NCBI GenBank assembly: GCA_028818705.1
Contig: JAPPNJ010000161.1
Span: forward strand, 53,801-117,800
DNA length: 64,000 nt
Source of the DNA: Candidatus Poribacteria bacterium
GTDB lineage: Bacteria; Poribacteria; WGA-4E; WGA-3G
Direction of reading: 5' to 3'
Of this stretch, positions 28,441 through 36,934 are shown piece by piece. The translations under genes and the position numbers were made by a program. A model generated the notes under the pieces. That model saw nothing but the letters and a program-made list of their open reading frames with translations, was not told where the DNA came from and ran no database searches. How positions within the stretch are numbered: position 1 is the stretch's first letter; every line of letters begins with the position of its first letter.

Positions 28441-29064
28441 TTAGTGTTTGGCTGAAAATTTTGCTTCAATAATCTTCTTAAGGTTTGTTTGCCTATCCAT
28501 GAACAAATCGATTAACCCTGCTATGAGATAGGTAAGGATTAACACGAATCCTCCAGAGAGAACGAAACCGAGAAAAAAAAGCAGTCCCTCAATAAGACTG
28601 ACGGGTGGGATCACGTCGTGAAAAATAAACAGGAGCCAGAAGAGCGGCAGGCTGAAGATACCTGCAAACAGTGTTTGAGCACCTATCCCAGTCATGAACA
28701 CGAAACCGGATGCCCCCAGCAGCCAGATCAGGACGGCTGTAGTGCGGAACGACTTAAACTGTGACTCAGTGCCAAGCCCTCTAATTTTAGTAGTGCTCTT
28801 CCGAAACAGCATGCGGAGAACTATACCTGCGATGATATAGATACCAAGCGTTAAAATAGACCCAATTATGTAAAGCATTCCTAAACCGCTTTTCCAGCCT
28901 GGGTACACAGCGATTAAGAAGATAAAATTCCAGAGGCCCCACATGAGAGTACCAATCAACACAAGCAGTCCAAGAATGTTGACGAAACTGGAAATCCAGT
29001 TTCGGGGTTGCCCATCCGATGCCAATGAAGCAATCCACGTGACAGCTCTGCGTAAATAACCCAT
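28441..29064 (-). CDS. Multi-pass membrane protein of unknown function
   Basis: About 207 residues from the ATG at 29064 (AGGAA upstream; the longer frame to 29163 adds an unconvincing N-terminus). At least five hydrophobic segments are visible: FVNILGLLVLIGTLMWGLW, LGMLYIIGSILTLGIYIIAG, TAVLIWLLGASGFVFM, GIFSLPLFWLLFIF and GLLFFLGFVLSGGFVLILTY. The C-terminus is basic and cytoplasmic by the positive-inside rule. It converges on the slipin gene. I do not recognise the family. Confidence 0.75.
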   Translation of the reverse strand: MGYLRRAVTWIASLASDGQPRNWISSFVNILGLLVLIGTLMWGLWNFIFLIAVYPGWKSGLGMLYIIGSILTLGIYIIAGIVLRMLFRKSTTKIRGLGTESQFKSFRTTAVLIWLLGASGFVFMTGIGAQTLFAGIFSLPLFWLLFIFHDVIPPVSLIEGLLFFLGFVLSGGFVLILTYLIAGLIDLFMDRQTNLKKIIEAKFSAKH

Positions 29065-29308
29065 GAAACATTTCCTGTTAGATACTTTAGGGTGAATTCT
29101 GATGCCGTGTGAACTGGGCACCTGCTGGTTGTTGAGAGGTGGCGAGTTGAGACACATCGCCAACGAGAACAGAAGGTTATATAGGGGTGTTACTGACGTG
29201 TTATCTTGAGTGTTCCGCAGGTGGTCGTCAGTTTCTCAAGGGTTACATTGAAAGTTCTTTCCCCTATACAGTGTCGTAACGCGTTTCTCAGCCCTTGTCT
29301 ACAGGTAT

Positions 29309-30364
29309 CTACCAATCCTCATCAAAAAACGGTGTGCTTGGATAACTATAGACGTTGCCTTCGTAATTTTGGAGTTGGATTTCGTCATCATCGAAGGTGA
29401 TGATTGGATCGGGAATCAGGGCGATTTTTCCACCACCGCCGGGCGCATCAACGACATAGTGGGGTACGCCAAGTCCAGAAATATGTCCACGCAACGCAGC
29501 GACAATATCTAAACCTGTTTGCACAGCCGTGCGGAAATGGTCGGTTCCAACAACAAGATCGGCTTGATAGATGTAGTAGGGCTTGACTCGGATACGCAAT
29601 AACCTTTTCATGAGCTCCACCATCACAGCAGGATCGTCGTTTACGCCTTTGAGAAGCACCGTCTGGTTACCCATCGGTATACCGGCATCGGCTAACATAC
29701 CGCACGCCTTTTCCGTCTCAGGTGTGATCTCGCGTGGGTGGTTGAAATGCGTGTTGATGTAAAAAGGGTGATACTGCTTCAGAATTGCGCACAACTCTGG
29801 AGTGATCCGTTGGGGTAAGGTCACTGGGACACGCGAACCGATCCGAATGATTTCCAAGTGTTCAATTGCACGTAACCCACCAACGATGTAGTCAATTTTT
29901 TTATCCGTCAACATGAGCGGGTCACCACCGGAGATGATCACATCACGGATCTCTGAATGTGCCTGAATATAGGCAAGTCCTTTCTCAACGTTATCTTCGG
30001 AGATCGAGTGAGGATCGCCAACTTTCCTTTTACGGGTGCAAAAGCGGCAGTAAATCGGACACATATAGTTCACATAAAAAAGTGCCCGGTCTGGGTATCG
30101 GTGCGTAACGTTTGGAACCTCGCTGTCGTCTTCTTCGTGGAGTGGATCCTCTACACCGGTGCTGATTAACTCCTTTGGGTCAGGGACTACCTGTTTCCAA
30201 ATAGGGTCTCCCGGTTCTTCTATAAGGCTGAGATAATACGGATTAATGCGGATCGGGAACTCTTCGTGAATACGCCGCATCTCCTCCACGTCAACATCGA
30301 ATGCAGCGGCGAGTTTTTCAGGCGTGTTAACTGTGTCTCTAACGAGACGTTTCCATTCTTCCAT
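29309..30364 (-). CDS. kamA: Lysine 2,3-aminomutase family radical SAM enzyme (KamA type)
   Basis: A 351-residue PLP- and radical-SAM-dependent aminomutase that would convert L-lysine to L-beta-lysine. The 4Fe-4S cluster motif is Cys102-x3-Cys106-x2-Cys109 (YMCPIYCRFCTRKRK), and the PLP lysine is Lys313 in DAPGGGGKIAL. VIISGGDPLML is the family GGDP motif. The R/K-rich stretch after the cluster and the C-terminal extension favour KamA over EpmB, but it is shorter than clostridial KamA (about 416), lacking its oligomerisation tail. Beta-lysine is a precursor of the osmolyte N-acetyl-beta-lysine, but no partner acetyltransferase is adjacent. Confidence 0.88.
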   Translation of the reverse strand: MEEWKRLVRDTVNTPEKLAAAFDVDVEEMRRIHEEFPIRINPYYLSLIEEPGDPIWKQVVPDPKELISTGVEDPLHEEDDSEVPNVTHRYPDRALFYVNYMCPIYCRFCTRKRKVGDPHSISEDNVEKGLAYIQAHSEIRDVIISGGDPLMLTDKKIDYIVGGLRAIEHLEIIRIGSRVPVTLPQRITPELCAILKQYHPFYINTHFNHPREITPETEKACGMLADAGIPMGNQTVLLKGVNDDPAVMVELMKRLLRIRVKPYYIYQADLVVGTDHFRTAVQTGLDIVAALRGHISGLGVPHYVVDAPGGGGKIALIPDPIITFDDDEIQLQNYEGNVYSYPSTPFFDEDW

Positions 30365-30495
30365 CTGTTAGGTCCGTCCTTTCCAAATTTCCATGGTATA
30401 CAATTTGCTCCGCGGCGCATCTGTCAACTACAATATGCGGCATTGGCACCGGGACCCTATATTGAGGTTTAGGGATACGGAATTGATGAGGTGTC

Positions 30496-31062
30496 CTATG
30501 GCGTAGGTGTGTAATTTTCAATTGTCACTTTGTTCATAACATCACGTTCGCGGAGTGCATCTACGATATCTATGCCTTCAATAACCTTTCCGAACGTGGT
30601 GTAGCTGCCATTGAGGTGCGCGTAAATTGTCGGATCCGTACTGACGCAGATATAGAACTGACTTCCGGCTGAATCGGGATTCTGCGTCCGTGCCATAGCG
30701 ACGACTCCTTTTTCATGGACTGGCATCTGCTCTCTAAGATTTGGGTCTTGAAATTCCCCTGGAATCGTCCATCCGGGTCCGCCTCTGCCTGTTCCATCTG
30801 GGTCACCGCCTTGTATGACAAAACCGGGGACAAACCGGTGAAAAACGACACCATCATAAAATCCTGATTCGATAAGCTGCGCGAAATTTGCTACCGTAGC
30901 CGGGGCAGCTTCTGGATAAAGTTCAATAATAATGTTGCCTTTTTCAGTTTCAATCGTTACATTAGGCAATTGTTCGCTGTTACATGATATTACCGTCGCG
31001 AAAAACGCACTTAATAAGCTAAATCGCATAATTTGAGTGTGAAAATCCGGGAATTTCCACAA
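30496..31062 (-). CDS. Cyclophilin-type peptidyl-prolyl isomerase, probable lipoprotein
   Basis: A cyclophilin with GFYDGVVFHRFVPGFVIQGGDP, GSQFYI and GKVIEGIDIVD. The best start is the ATG at 31029 (MRFSLLSAFFATVISC), which gives a signal peptide ending in a lipobox-like VISC; the open frame begins with TTG at 31062. It would therefore be an envelope foldase anchored by acylation, a substrate of the Lnt seen here. A near-perfect promoter lies about 155 bases upstream, leaving a long leader with a small hairpin (see separate entries). Confidence 0.9.
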   Translation of the reverse strand: MWKFPDFHTQIMRFSLLSAFFATVISCNSEQLPNVTIETEKGNIIIELYPEAAPATVANFAQLIESGFYDGVVFHRFVPGFVIQGGDPDGTGRGGPGWTIPGEFQDPNLREQMPVHEKGVVAMARTQNPDSAGSQFYICVSTDPTIYAHLNGSYTTFGKVIEGIDIVDALRERDVMNKVTIENYTPTP

Positions 31063-31104
31063 ATTCCTTTACTGTTTTTTTCTGTAACAAAATTTATGCA
31101 GAAA

Positions 31105-31120
31105 ACCTCCTTCTGGAGGT
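31105..31120 (-). promoter_or_regulatory. Leader hairpin containing GGAGG upstream of the cyclophilin gene
   Basis: On the minus strand ACCTCC pairs with GGAGGT around an AGAA loop (6-bp stem, 4-base loop). One arm is a perfect Shine-Dalgarno sequence, yet no start codon in the gene frame lies near it. It sits within the predicted 5' leader. Confidence 0.4.
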
Positions 31121-31216
31121 CGTAAACGTAAATTCTATATTGAAAGTTTATATAATAGATCTCCGATTTATAAGGGCATAAGGTCTGCTCCCGATAAAAA
31201 TAAGAGATTCATATAC

Positions 31217-31245
31217 ATTATACACACATTTGTGCGCGGTGTCAA
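31217..31245 (-). promoter_or_regulatory. Perfect-consensus sigma70-type promoter for the cyclophilin gene
   Basis: On the minus strand TTGACA (31245-31240) and TATAAT (31222-31217) are separated by exactly 17 bases. The leader to the likely start at 31029 would be about 175-180 bases. Confidence 0.85.
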
Positions 31246-31340
31246 ACAAAATTTTGGAACGCTTCAGTCTTCAGCTTTCATTCCTATTATACCTAATAAC
31301 TGAAAACCGAAAACCAAGAACGATAAGCAGATTGACTACC

Positions 31341-31368
31341 TTGACACTGCCGGATTAGACATGATACT
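31341..31368 (+). promoter_or_regulatory. Possible promoter of disA
   Basis: TTGACA (31341-31346) is followed after 16 bases by GATACT (31363-31368). The -10 is imperfect; a TATAAT at 31372 has no suitable -35. Confidence 0.4.
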
Positions 31369-31392
31369 CTATATAATTAGGGGGTGGTCGCA

Positions 31393-32489
31393 GTGCGGAG
31401 CATGTTAATAGAGAGTCAGAAAACGCGAGAACTCGTCGCGACTCTAAAGTTACTGTCGCCAGGAACGCCTCTCAGAGAAGGCATTGATTATATTATTCAA
31501 GGCAAAACGGGGGGCTCATCGTTGTCGGTGACACCCCGGAAATCTTAGACTTGACCGAGGGCGGTTTCCGAATTAATTGCCAATATACACCGACGCGTCT
31601 GTTTGAATTGTCAAAGATGGATGGTGCCATTCTTCTGTCTGAAGATGCTAAAAGAATAGTGCGCGCCAATGTAACGCTGAGAGTCAATCCTTCTATACCT
31701 TCTCGCGAAACAGGACTCCGGCACCGTTCGGCAGATAAATTCGCTAAGCAGACAGAACATATCGTACTGGCTGTCTCACAAAGTCGGAATTCTCTCACCT
31801 TATATCTTAAGAACCAACGTTACATTTTCCGAGAACGTCCAATTCTACTTTCCGGTGCCAACCAAACTATGCTTGCCTTGACACAGTACGTTAAAGCAAT
31901 GCAGGAGGCGCTCTCGATTCTGAATTGGGCAGAACTCAGTGGAAATGTTAATTTAGCAAACGTTGTCACAACTATTCAGTTGTGTGAACGCGTCCGACGC
32001 GCCGATCAAGAATTAAATCGCTACAGGATCGAATTAGGTGCCGAGGCAGAGTCGATGCAATACACGCCAGAACTTACAACTGAAATTGAGAGAGGGCTTC
32101 TGATTACAAAAGACTACTATCACGAAAGCCTACATGATGGCTCTCAAGCCCTTGAAAGCATTATGAGACTTGATGCGAATGGTCTCGCAAGCCGAGGCAA
32201 TATCAGTGAGGCTTTAGGGTATCCGCGCGATATTCATAGTATTTTCGATGTCCTCGAACCACGTGGATACCGGATGCTGAGTCAGGTTCCCCGGATTCCG
32301 TTCAGGATTATTGAAAACATTGTATGCAGATTCAAAACGTTGGGTAAAATTTGCACCGCCGCTATCGACGAACTCCAAGCTGTTGATGGTGTGGGGAGAA
32401 CGAGAGCTTTGACAATTACGGATACACTCGCGCAGATGAAGACTACCACTGTTCAACCGCACGCTTTTGCTTTATCTGCGTTTGAATAG
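31393..32489 (+). CDS. disA: DisA diadenylate cyclase, interrupted by a 1-base frameshift at a G6 tract
   Basis: DisA makes the second messenger c-di-AMP and scans DNA. From GTG 31393 (or ATG 31402) the first frame reads SMLIESQKTRELVATLKLL and on through TPLREGIDYIIQGKTGG, then goes out of frame. The -1 frame continues LIVVGDTPEILDLTEGGF and stays open to 32489, with the DAC motifs DGAIL and RHRSADK, then the linker helices and a C-terminal helix-hairpin-helix (IDELQAVDGVGRTRALTI). Six Gs (31509-31514) lie exactly at the junction; seven would restore one frame of about 365 residues, the usual DisA length. Either a sequencing error or a real null or phase-off allele. Confidence 0.9.
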
Positions 32490-32694
32490 CATTAAAGGAA
32501 CGGATCACCAAGTTTCATTTTTCATTAATTTAAAATGAATCGGGGGTTCCACAAGCACGTCCGCTTACGTTGGTGGTGCCTCCACGCAGAAGAGCAATCC
32601 GGACGCGCTTCTTCCTTGTATTACACCGATATGATGCGGACGAAAAACTAACAATTGAAACCAGTGTACAAAAACATCTAAAAGGAGTCACAAA

Positions 32695-34023
32695 ATGAAA
32701 CAGTTCATCGCTTTATCACGGAAGGATAACTCGGTATTGCGCAGAAATTTACTCGTCTGCTTACTCCTTGTTTCGTTTGGTTTAGCAGGGTGTGGTGGAC
32801 AACTTGGAAAAATTGAGATATCAGCAGTCGATACAGCAATGGCGGATGCAGAGGCGGCCATCGCCGCAGCACGAGAAGTTGATGCGCCATCCCTCGCAGC
32901 TGATGCGTTTGGAGCCGCGGAATCCAACCTTGAAGCAGCAAAAATCGCTCTCAGTGAAAAAGAAGGTGATGAAGCACTTCGCCTTGCATATCAAGCCATT
33001 ATTGACGCAAGAGTGGCACGAACAGATGCGATTAACATCGCTAAAAATGCAGAGTTGAACGCCGCTTTACTTCAAAAAGAAGCAGGTGTAGACGAACTCC
33101 GCCAAAGTCTCAATAACAGGGATCAAGAACTTGCGGGAGTCCGAACAGAGATTCAGGACATGTATCGCAACAGTGAAAAACTGAGGCAGACCGTCAGCGA
33201 GCTTCGGAAAAAGAATCTCGACTTGGGAAAGAAACGCGAAACCTACAGCACACAAATTGCTGAGCTTTCCAAGACTTTAGAGGATATTCAGGCACGAGCA
33301 CGACGGGCAGAGACCGAAGTCCATAATTATGGCAGAGATGTCTCGGCACTCCGTCGCAAACTGGAAGTCGCTGAAAGAATGGCGAGAGAAGAAGGTCATC
33401 AGAAACGAGCGGTTGTCGCTGAAATAGATGAACTGAGAAGACAACTCCGTGAACAGGCATCAATCTACACTGAGAGACTGGCACAGGCAAGCCAGCACAG
33501 CTCGGACAGGCAGCACGAAAAATACCTACAACAGAAAGCGCGGGAAGCACACGCCTACGTTGATAGCCAACCTGCCCTTCATCCTCCCAAAACGGGGCGG
33601 ACCTCTCTCTCAACAGCGCAGATTGATGCCGGTAAAGCAGCAGTCAGTAATTGGGAGCATGCATGGTACAGCAAGGACCTTAATCTCCATTTTTCGTACT
33701 ATACACCCGATATTGTTGTTGACAAAGTGGTGGTTCATGAAAGCAAGGAACATCGAAACAAAATCGACCTACAACAACTTCAGTCCGACCTTCGTGAGAT
33801 GAACGCTTACGCTTGGAGCAAAGTCAAAATGGACACCCAAGTTGAAGGCGAGAGTGTTATCGGTATAAACCGACTGACCCGATTGGTCGCACCAGCAGCG
33901 GACGAGAATGCCACGGCACTCTACAATATTTGGATTCGCGAAGTCTGGATGCGTCAAGTAGGAAACACTTGGAAAATTCATCACGAAATCTGGCAAATTT
34001 ATGAGAACGTGCCAAACTTCTAA
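32695..34023 (+). CDS. DUF4398-type lipoprotein with coiled coil and C-terminal NTF2-like domain
   Basis: A 442-residue lipoprotein preceded by AAAAGGAGTCACAA. The signal peptide ends in the lipobox FGLAGC (Cys at about residue 33). An Ala-rich helical DUF4398-like region follows (about 40-125; AMADAEAAIAAAREVD), then a long coiled coil (about 125-265), and an NTF2/SnoaL-like domain (about 305-442; AVSNWEHAWYSKDLNLHFSY) ending WKIHHEIWQIYENVPNF. The same domain occurs three times in the next gene, whose end is WRIYSETWSRYEDVPEF. The two form a likely operon with a gap of 33 bases. Likely periplasmic; function unknown. Confidence 0.8.
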   Translation: MKQFIALSRKDNSVLRRNLLVCLLLVSFGLAGCGGQLGKIEISAVDTAMADAEAAIAAAREVDAPSLAADAFGAAESNLEAAKIALSEKEGDEALRLAYQAIIDARVARTDAINIAKNAELNAALLQKEAGVDELRQSLNNRDQELAGVRTEIQDMYRNSEKLRQTVSELRKKNLDLGKKRETYSTQIAELSKTLEDIQARARRAETEVHNYGRDVSALRRKLEVAERMAREEGHQKRAVVAEIDELRRQLREQASIYTERLAQASQHSSDRQHEKYLQQKAREAHAYVDSQPALHPPKTGRTSLSTAQIDAGKAAVSNWEHAWYSKDLNLHFSYYTPDIVVDKVVVHESKEHRNKIDLQQLQSDLREMNAYAWSKVKMDTQVEGESVIGINRLTRLVAPAADENATALYNIWIREVWMRQVGNTWKIHHEIWQIYENVPNF

Positions 34024-34056
34024 GCACATATCTCGATTAAGCACGGAGGTTAAATT

Positions 34057-35460
34057 GTGAATAACACACAGAACCGACAAAACCAATCAAAGAAACCCAT
34101 ACCTCGTAGCCTGATTTGGGGTGGCGGTATTGCTGCCATTGTTATTGCTTTCATTGTGCTCTTAGTGGTATTGATGAGTTCCAGTGAAACCCCTACCGCC
34201 TTTTTGGCAAAGTGGAAGAACGCACTTGAGTCTGGCAGTGTCAAAAGGTATGAAGCACTCTGGGTAAAGAGCGCACGCCAGCGTCCTGACGCTGGCTATC
34301 AGGAGACCGTCCAACTCCTCACAGGCGGGGTGAATTTTGAAGTTAACCTTGGGGGTGCCACCCAGACATTCCGGGTGCCTCGATATCCCAATCGCTATAG
34401 AATCGAAGGAATTCCACTGGCTGTCAATCTGCCGGGTGAGACCCAAGAACAGTTCCGAAATCTTGTTATTGAAAAACAGGGATTTGTTCAACAACGCTGG
34501 AAGATCATTAAGGATGAAATCGTTGGCAGTGATTTCGTTGCCACGTTGCCAAGTACCGATCCTGCGCAGCAAACTACCCCACAAACCAACAGTCCGGTAT
34601 TACCAGTCGTGTTGAATTGGAAAAGTGCTTTGGAATCCCAAGATGTGAAGATGTACACTGATCTCTGGGACAAGTCTTCCCGTAAAAAGAGGGTATCAAG
34701 TTTCCGACGCGCGACAGAACTTATGTCGCAAACCCATATCGTCGATCTGGCAGGGGCAACTTATACACCGGTACCACGCCAGAAAAACCGTCATATTGTT
34801 GACGACATCAGTGTAACTTTACAAAGTGGCGATAGTATCATTGAGACGCACGTCCGGACGCTCACTATTGAGAAAAAGGGGTTTTTCAGACGGAAATGGA
34901 AAATTATTAACGATCAAGTTGGCGATATGGGTTCTAATGCTATTGCACTCGCACCAGACGTAACCTCCGGTGCGAACACCGTCTCAGGTGAAGCGTCCGG
35001 CGGCACTTTTGATGGGAATGCGCCACTTGATACGCAGCTCAAAGTGAGACAGGTTTTGGGGAAGTGGCAGAAAGCTTGGGAAGATAAAGACCTACGCACC
35101 TATATGTCCATCTATTCAGAAAGATCCCGAATTACGCGTGTCACTGTGCGCGGTGGAAAGGAGACCTCAATCCACCTCACAAAGCGGCAGCTCCGAACGA
35201 AGATGAAGCAACTCAACGACATATACGCAGAAATCCAAGTCTCTATCTCCAACCTACAAGTTAACGGTGACCGGGCGGTCGCAGATGCCCAATTCTTACA
35301 GAAATTCGCAGGTACCCGCGCAAGCGGCAGCCGCCCCGCTTACTCCGATTACGGGACCAAAAGGCTAAATCTCATGGTAGATCCGACCGACGGACACTGG
35401 CGAATCTACTCCGAGACATGGAGTCGTTACGAAGATGTCCCGGAATTCCCGAAGATGTAG
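34057..35460 (+). CDS. Membrane-anchored protein with three NTF2-like repeats
   Basis: A 467-residue protein from GTG (GGAGG upstream). After a short basic cytoplasmic tail comes one membrane helix (about 23-45, GGGIAAIVIAFIVLLVVLM). Three copies of an NTF2/SnoaL-like module follow, each opening with the same pattern: FLAKWKNALESGSVKRYEAL, VVLNWKSALESQDVKMYTDL and VLGKWQKAWEDKDLRTYMSI. The first two copies end in a shared FFRRKWKIINDQV-type strand. The third is closest to the C-terminal domain of the upstream lipoprotein. A periplasmic binding or scaffold role is inferred. Confidence 0.8.
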   Translation: MNNTQNRQNQSKKPIPRSLIWGGGIAAIVIAFIVLLVVLMSSSETPTAFLAKWKNALESGSVKRYEALWVKSARQRPDAGYQETVQLLTGGVNFEVNLGGATQTFRVPRYPNRYRIEGIPLAVNLPGETQEQFRNLVIEKQGFVQQRWKIIKDEIVGSDFVATLPSTDPAQQTTPQTNSPVLPVVLNWKSALESQDVKMYTDLWDKSSRKKRVSSFRRATELMSQTHIVDLAGATYTPVPRQKNRHIVDDISVTLQSGDSIIETHVRTLTIEKKGFFRRKWKIINDQVGDMGSNAIALAPDVTSGANTVSGEASGGTFDGNAPLDTQLKVRQVLGKWQKAWEDKDLRTYMSIYSERSRITRVTVRGGKETSIHLTKRQLRTKMKQLNDIYAEIQVSISNLQVNGDRAVADAQFLQKFAGTRASGSRPAYSDYGTKRLNLMVDPTDGHWRIYSETWSRYEDVPEFPKM

Positions 35461-35480
35461 AGGAATAGCAGTTAATAATT

Positions 35481-35593
35481 AGCAGTCAGCAGTCAGTTAA
35501 GGGCAGTTTCAGAACAGCCCTCCAGTTTGGAGTGCTTCCCAGAGGTCCCTGAATTGTTACAAAGACGCCTCTTAACTGACAACTGACAACTGA
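35481..35593. mobile_element. Small inverted-repeat element (MITE-like)
   Basis: AGCAGTCAGCAGTCAGTTAAG (split: AGCAGTCAGC then AGTCAGTTAAG, 35481-35501) is the near reverse complement of CTTAACTGAC then AACTGACAACTG (35571-35592). The ~70 bases between hold a second hairpin (GGGCAGTTTC...). The arms are the same sequence as family D runs elsewhere. No coding capacity; it lies between two genes. Confidence 0.5.
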
Positions 35594-35606
35594 TAACTCA
35601 AAAAAA

Positions 35607-36023
35607 ATGCCCACTGAGTACCGAACCAAGCGGAAAATTGAGTTCGCTGACACCGATATGGCGGGAATCGTCCATTTTACACGATTTTTCGTCTTCATGG
35701 AGTCCGCAGAACACGAATTCCTACGCAGCTTGGGGACAAGTGTCGCAACCGAATGGGATGGAAACAAAATCGGATGGCCCCGACTCGTAGCCTCGTGCGA
35801 ATATCTTAGTCCACTCCGATTTGAAGATGAGGTTGATATTCGCCTCTGGGTTTCCAAAAAAGGGACGAAATCGCTCACCTATCAATTTCACTTTACACAT
35901 CAAGAAATAGACATCGCACGCGGTGAGATTACAACTGTCTGTTGTATAACAAACCCCGGCGAAAAACTGAGGGCAATTCCTATCCCTGACTTTATTGCCG
36001 ATCAGATTTCCTGTCCGTCATAG
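35607..36023 (+). CDS. Hotdog-fold acyl-CoA thioesterase (YbgC/4HBT type)
   Basis: A 138-residue single hotdog domain with the catalytic-loop motif FADTDMAGIVHFTRFFVFME (Asp at about 15 or 17 corresponds to the YbgC nucleophile or base). It would hydrolyse acyl-CoA or acyl-ACP thioesters in the cytoplasm. No Tol-Pal genes are adjacent, so a YbgC role in the cell envelope is not supported by context. The ATG follows the inverted-repeat element and a run of A, with no clear ribosome binding site. Confidence 0.88.
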   Translation: MPTEYRTKRKIEFADTDMAGIVHFTRFFVFMESAEHEFLRSLGTSVATEWDGNKIGWPRLVASCEYLSPLRFEDEVDIRLWVSKKGTKSLTYQFHFTHQEIDIARGEITTVCCITNPGEKLRAIPIPDFIADQISCPS

Positions 36024-36070
36024 CACCGATCAGTGTATTCTGAGATCCATAAAGAGTTAGTTGTAAATCT

Positions 36071-36760
36071 ATGGAACAGCCACGCAGTACCACACGCCAG
36101 CTTAAAGTAGCCAATGTCTCCCATGACTACGGACCCGTTCAAGTCTTACGCAATATTTCATTCAGTTTTACTGGCGGTGTTTCTGTTGCTATTACAGGTC
36201 CCTCCGGCTCCGGTAAGAGCACGCTTTTGCATATTGTAGGAACGTTAGAGAGACCCAGTAGTGGTCGGGTTGAAATTAACAACACCGATCCTTTTATGCT
36301 ATCTGAACCTGAGCTCGCACAGTATCGGAATACCGTAATCGGGTTCGTATTTCAGGAACATCATCTACTTCCGCAGTATTCAGTACTTGAAAACGTCCTT
36401 GTTCCCACATTCGCTTTTAAACAGCAGCCTGATGCCACAGAACGCGCACGCGAACTCCTCAGACGGGTTGGACTTACGCACCGCTTGTCGCACCGACCTG
36501 GTGAGCTTTCAGGAGGTGAACGGCAACGCGTCGCTATCGCACGTGCCCTTATTAATCAGCCCGATATTCTTCTCTGTGATGAGCCGACGGGGAACTTGGA
36601 TACCGCGACCACCGAAACTATCGCTGACCTGCTTTTTGAGCTCCACGACGTAGAGCAATATATGTTAATGGTTGTCACACACAACCTTGAATTCGCCTCG
36701 CGCTTCCAGCAGCACCTGCAACTTGTGGACGGCACTTGCAGCCTCAACGCAAATTTCTAA
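36071..36760 (+). CDS. ABC transporter ATP-binding protein (LolD/MacB type)
   Basis: A 229-residue ATPase with Walker A GPSGSGKST (about 44-52), Q-loop VFQEHHLLPQYSVLENV, signature LSGGERQRVAIARAL and Walker B ILLCDEPTGNLD. The LxxQFxxLPxxTVxENV-like Q-loop region and length place it in the LolD/MacB/FtsE group, which works with FtsX-type permeases. The permease gene follows after 174 bases. Together they probably form a mechanotransmission-type exporter acting on envelope substrates such as lipoproteins. Confidence 0.93.
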   Translation: MEQPRSTTRQLKVANVSHDYGPVQVLRNISFSFTGGVSVAITGPSGSGKSTLLHIVGTLERPSSGRVEINNTDPFMLSEPELAQYRNTVIGFVFQEHHLLPQYSVLENVLVPTFAFKQQPDATERARELLRRVGLTHRLSHRPGELSGGERQRVAIARALINQPDILLCDEPTGNLDTATTETIADLLFELHDVEQYMLMVVTHNLEFASRFQQHLQLVDGTCSLNANF

Positions 36761-36793
36761 CTGTGATATCAGTTCGGTTAAGACCGACCTAGA

Positions 36794-36857
36794 CCGTAAA
36801 CTGTTGGTTTGCGGTGCTTCCGCGTTCACTTGACCTGCCACAAACTAACAGTTTGTG
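36794..36857. repeat. Two family F hairpins between the ABC ATPase and permease genes
   Basis: CCGTAAAC/GTTTGCGG (36794-36814) and CACAAACT/AGTTTGTG (36839-36857) are adjacent variants of one palindrome. A third copy lies at 48383-48399 (GCAAACTGTTAGTTTGC). They may reduce read-through between the two transporter genes. Confidence 0.65.
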
Positions 36858-36934
36858 CTACAATACACTTGCAGTATAGACGAGCGAAACCCAACATTCC
36901 ATATCCTTATTATGGGCAAACTATACACAAATTT

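Noticed and set aside
32535-32651. 38-codon ATG frame before the DUF4398-type lipoprotein
   Set aside because: No ribosome binding site and Arg/Trp/His-rich translation that looks non-coding.
36809-36934. Upstream extension of the FtsX permease reading frame
   Set aside because: It runs through two palindromic repeats and would put 42 unlikely residues before a normal first membrane helix.
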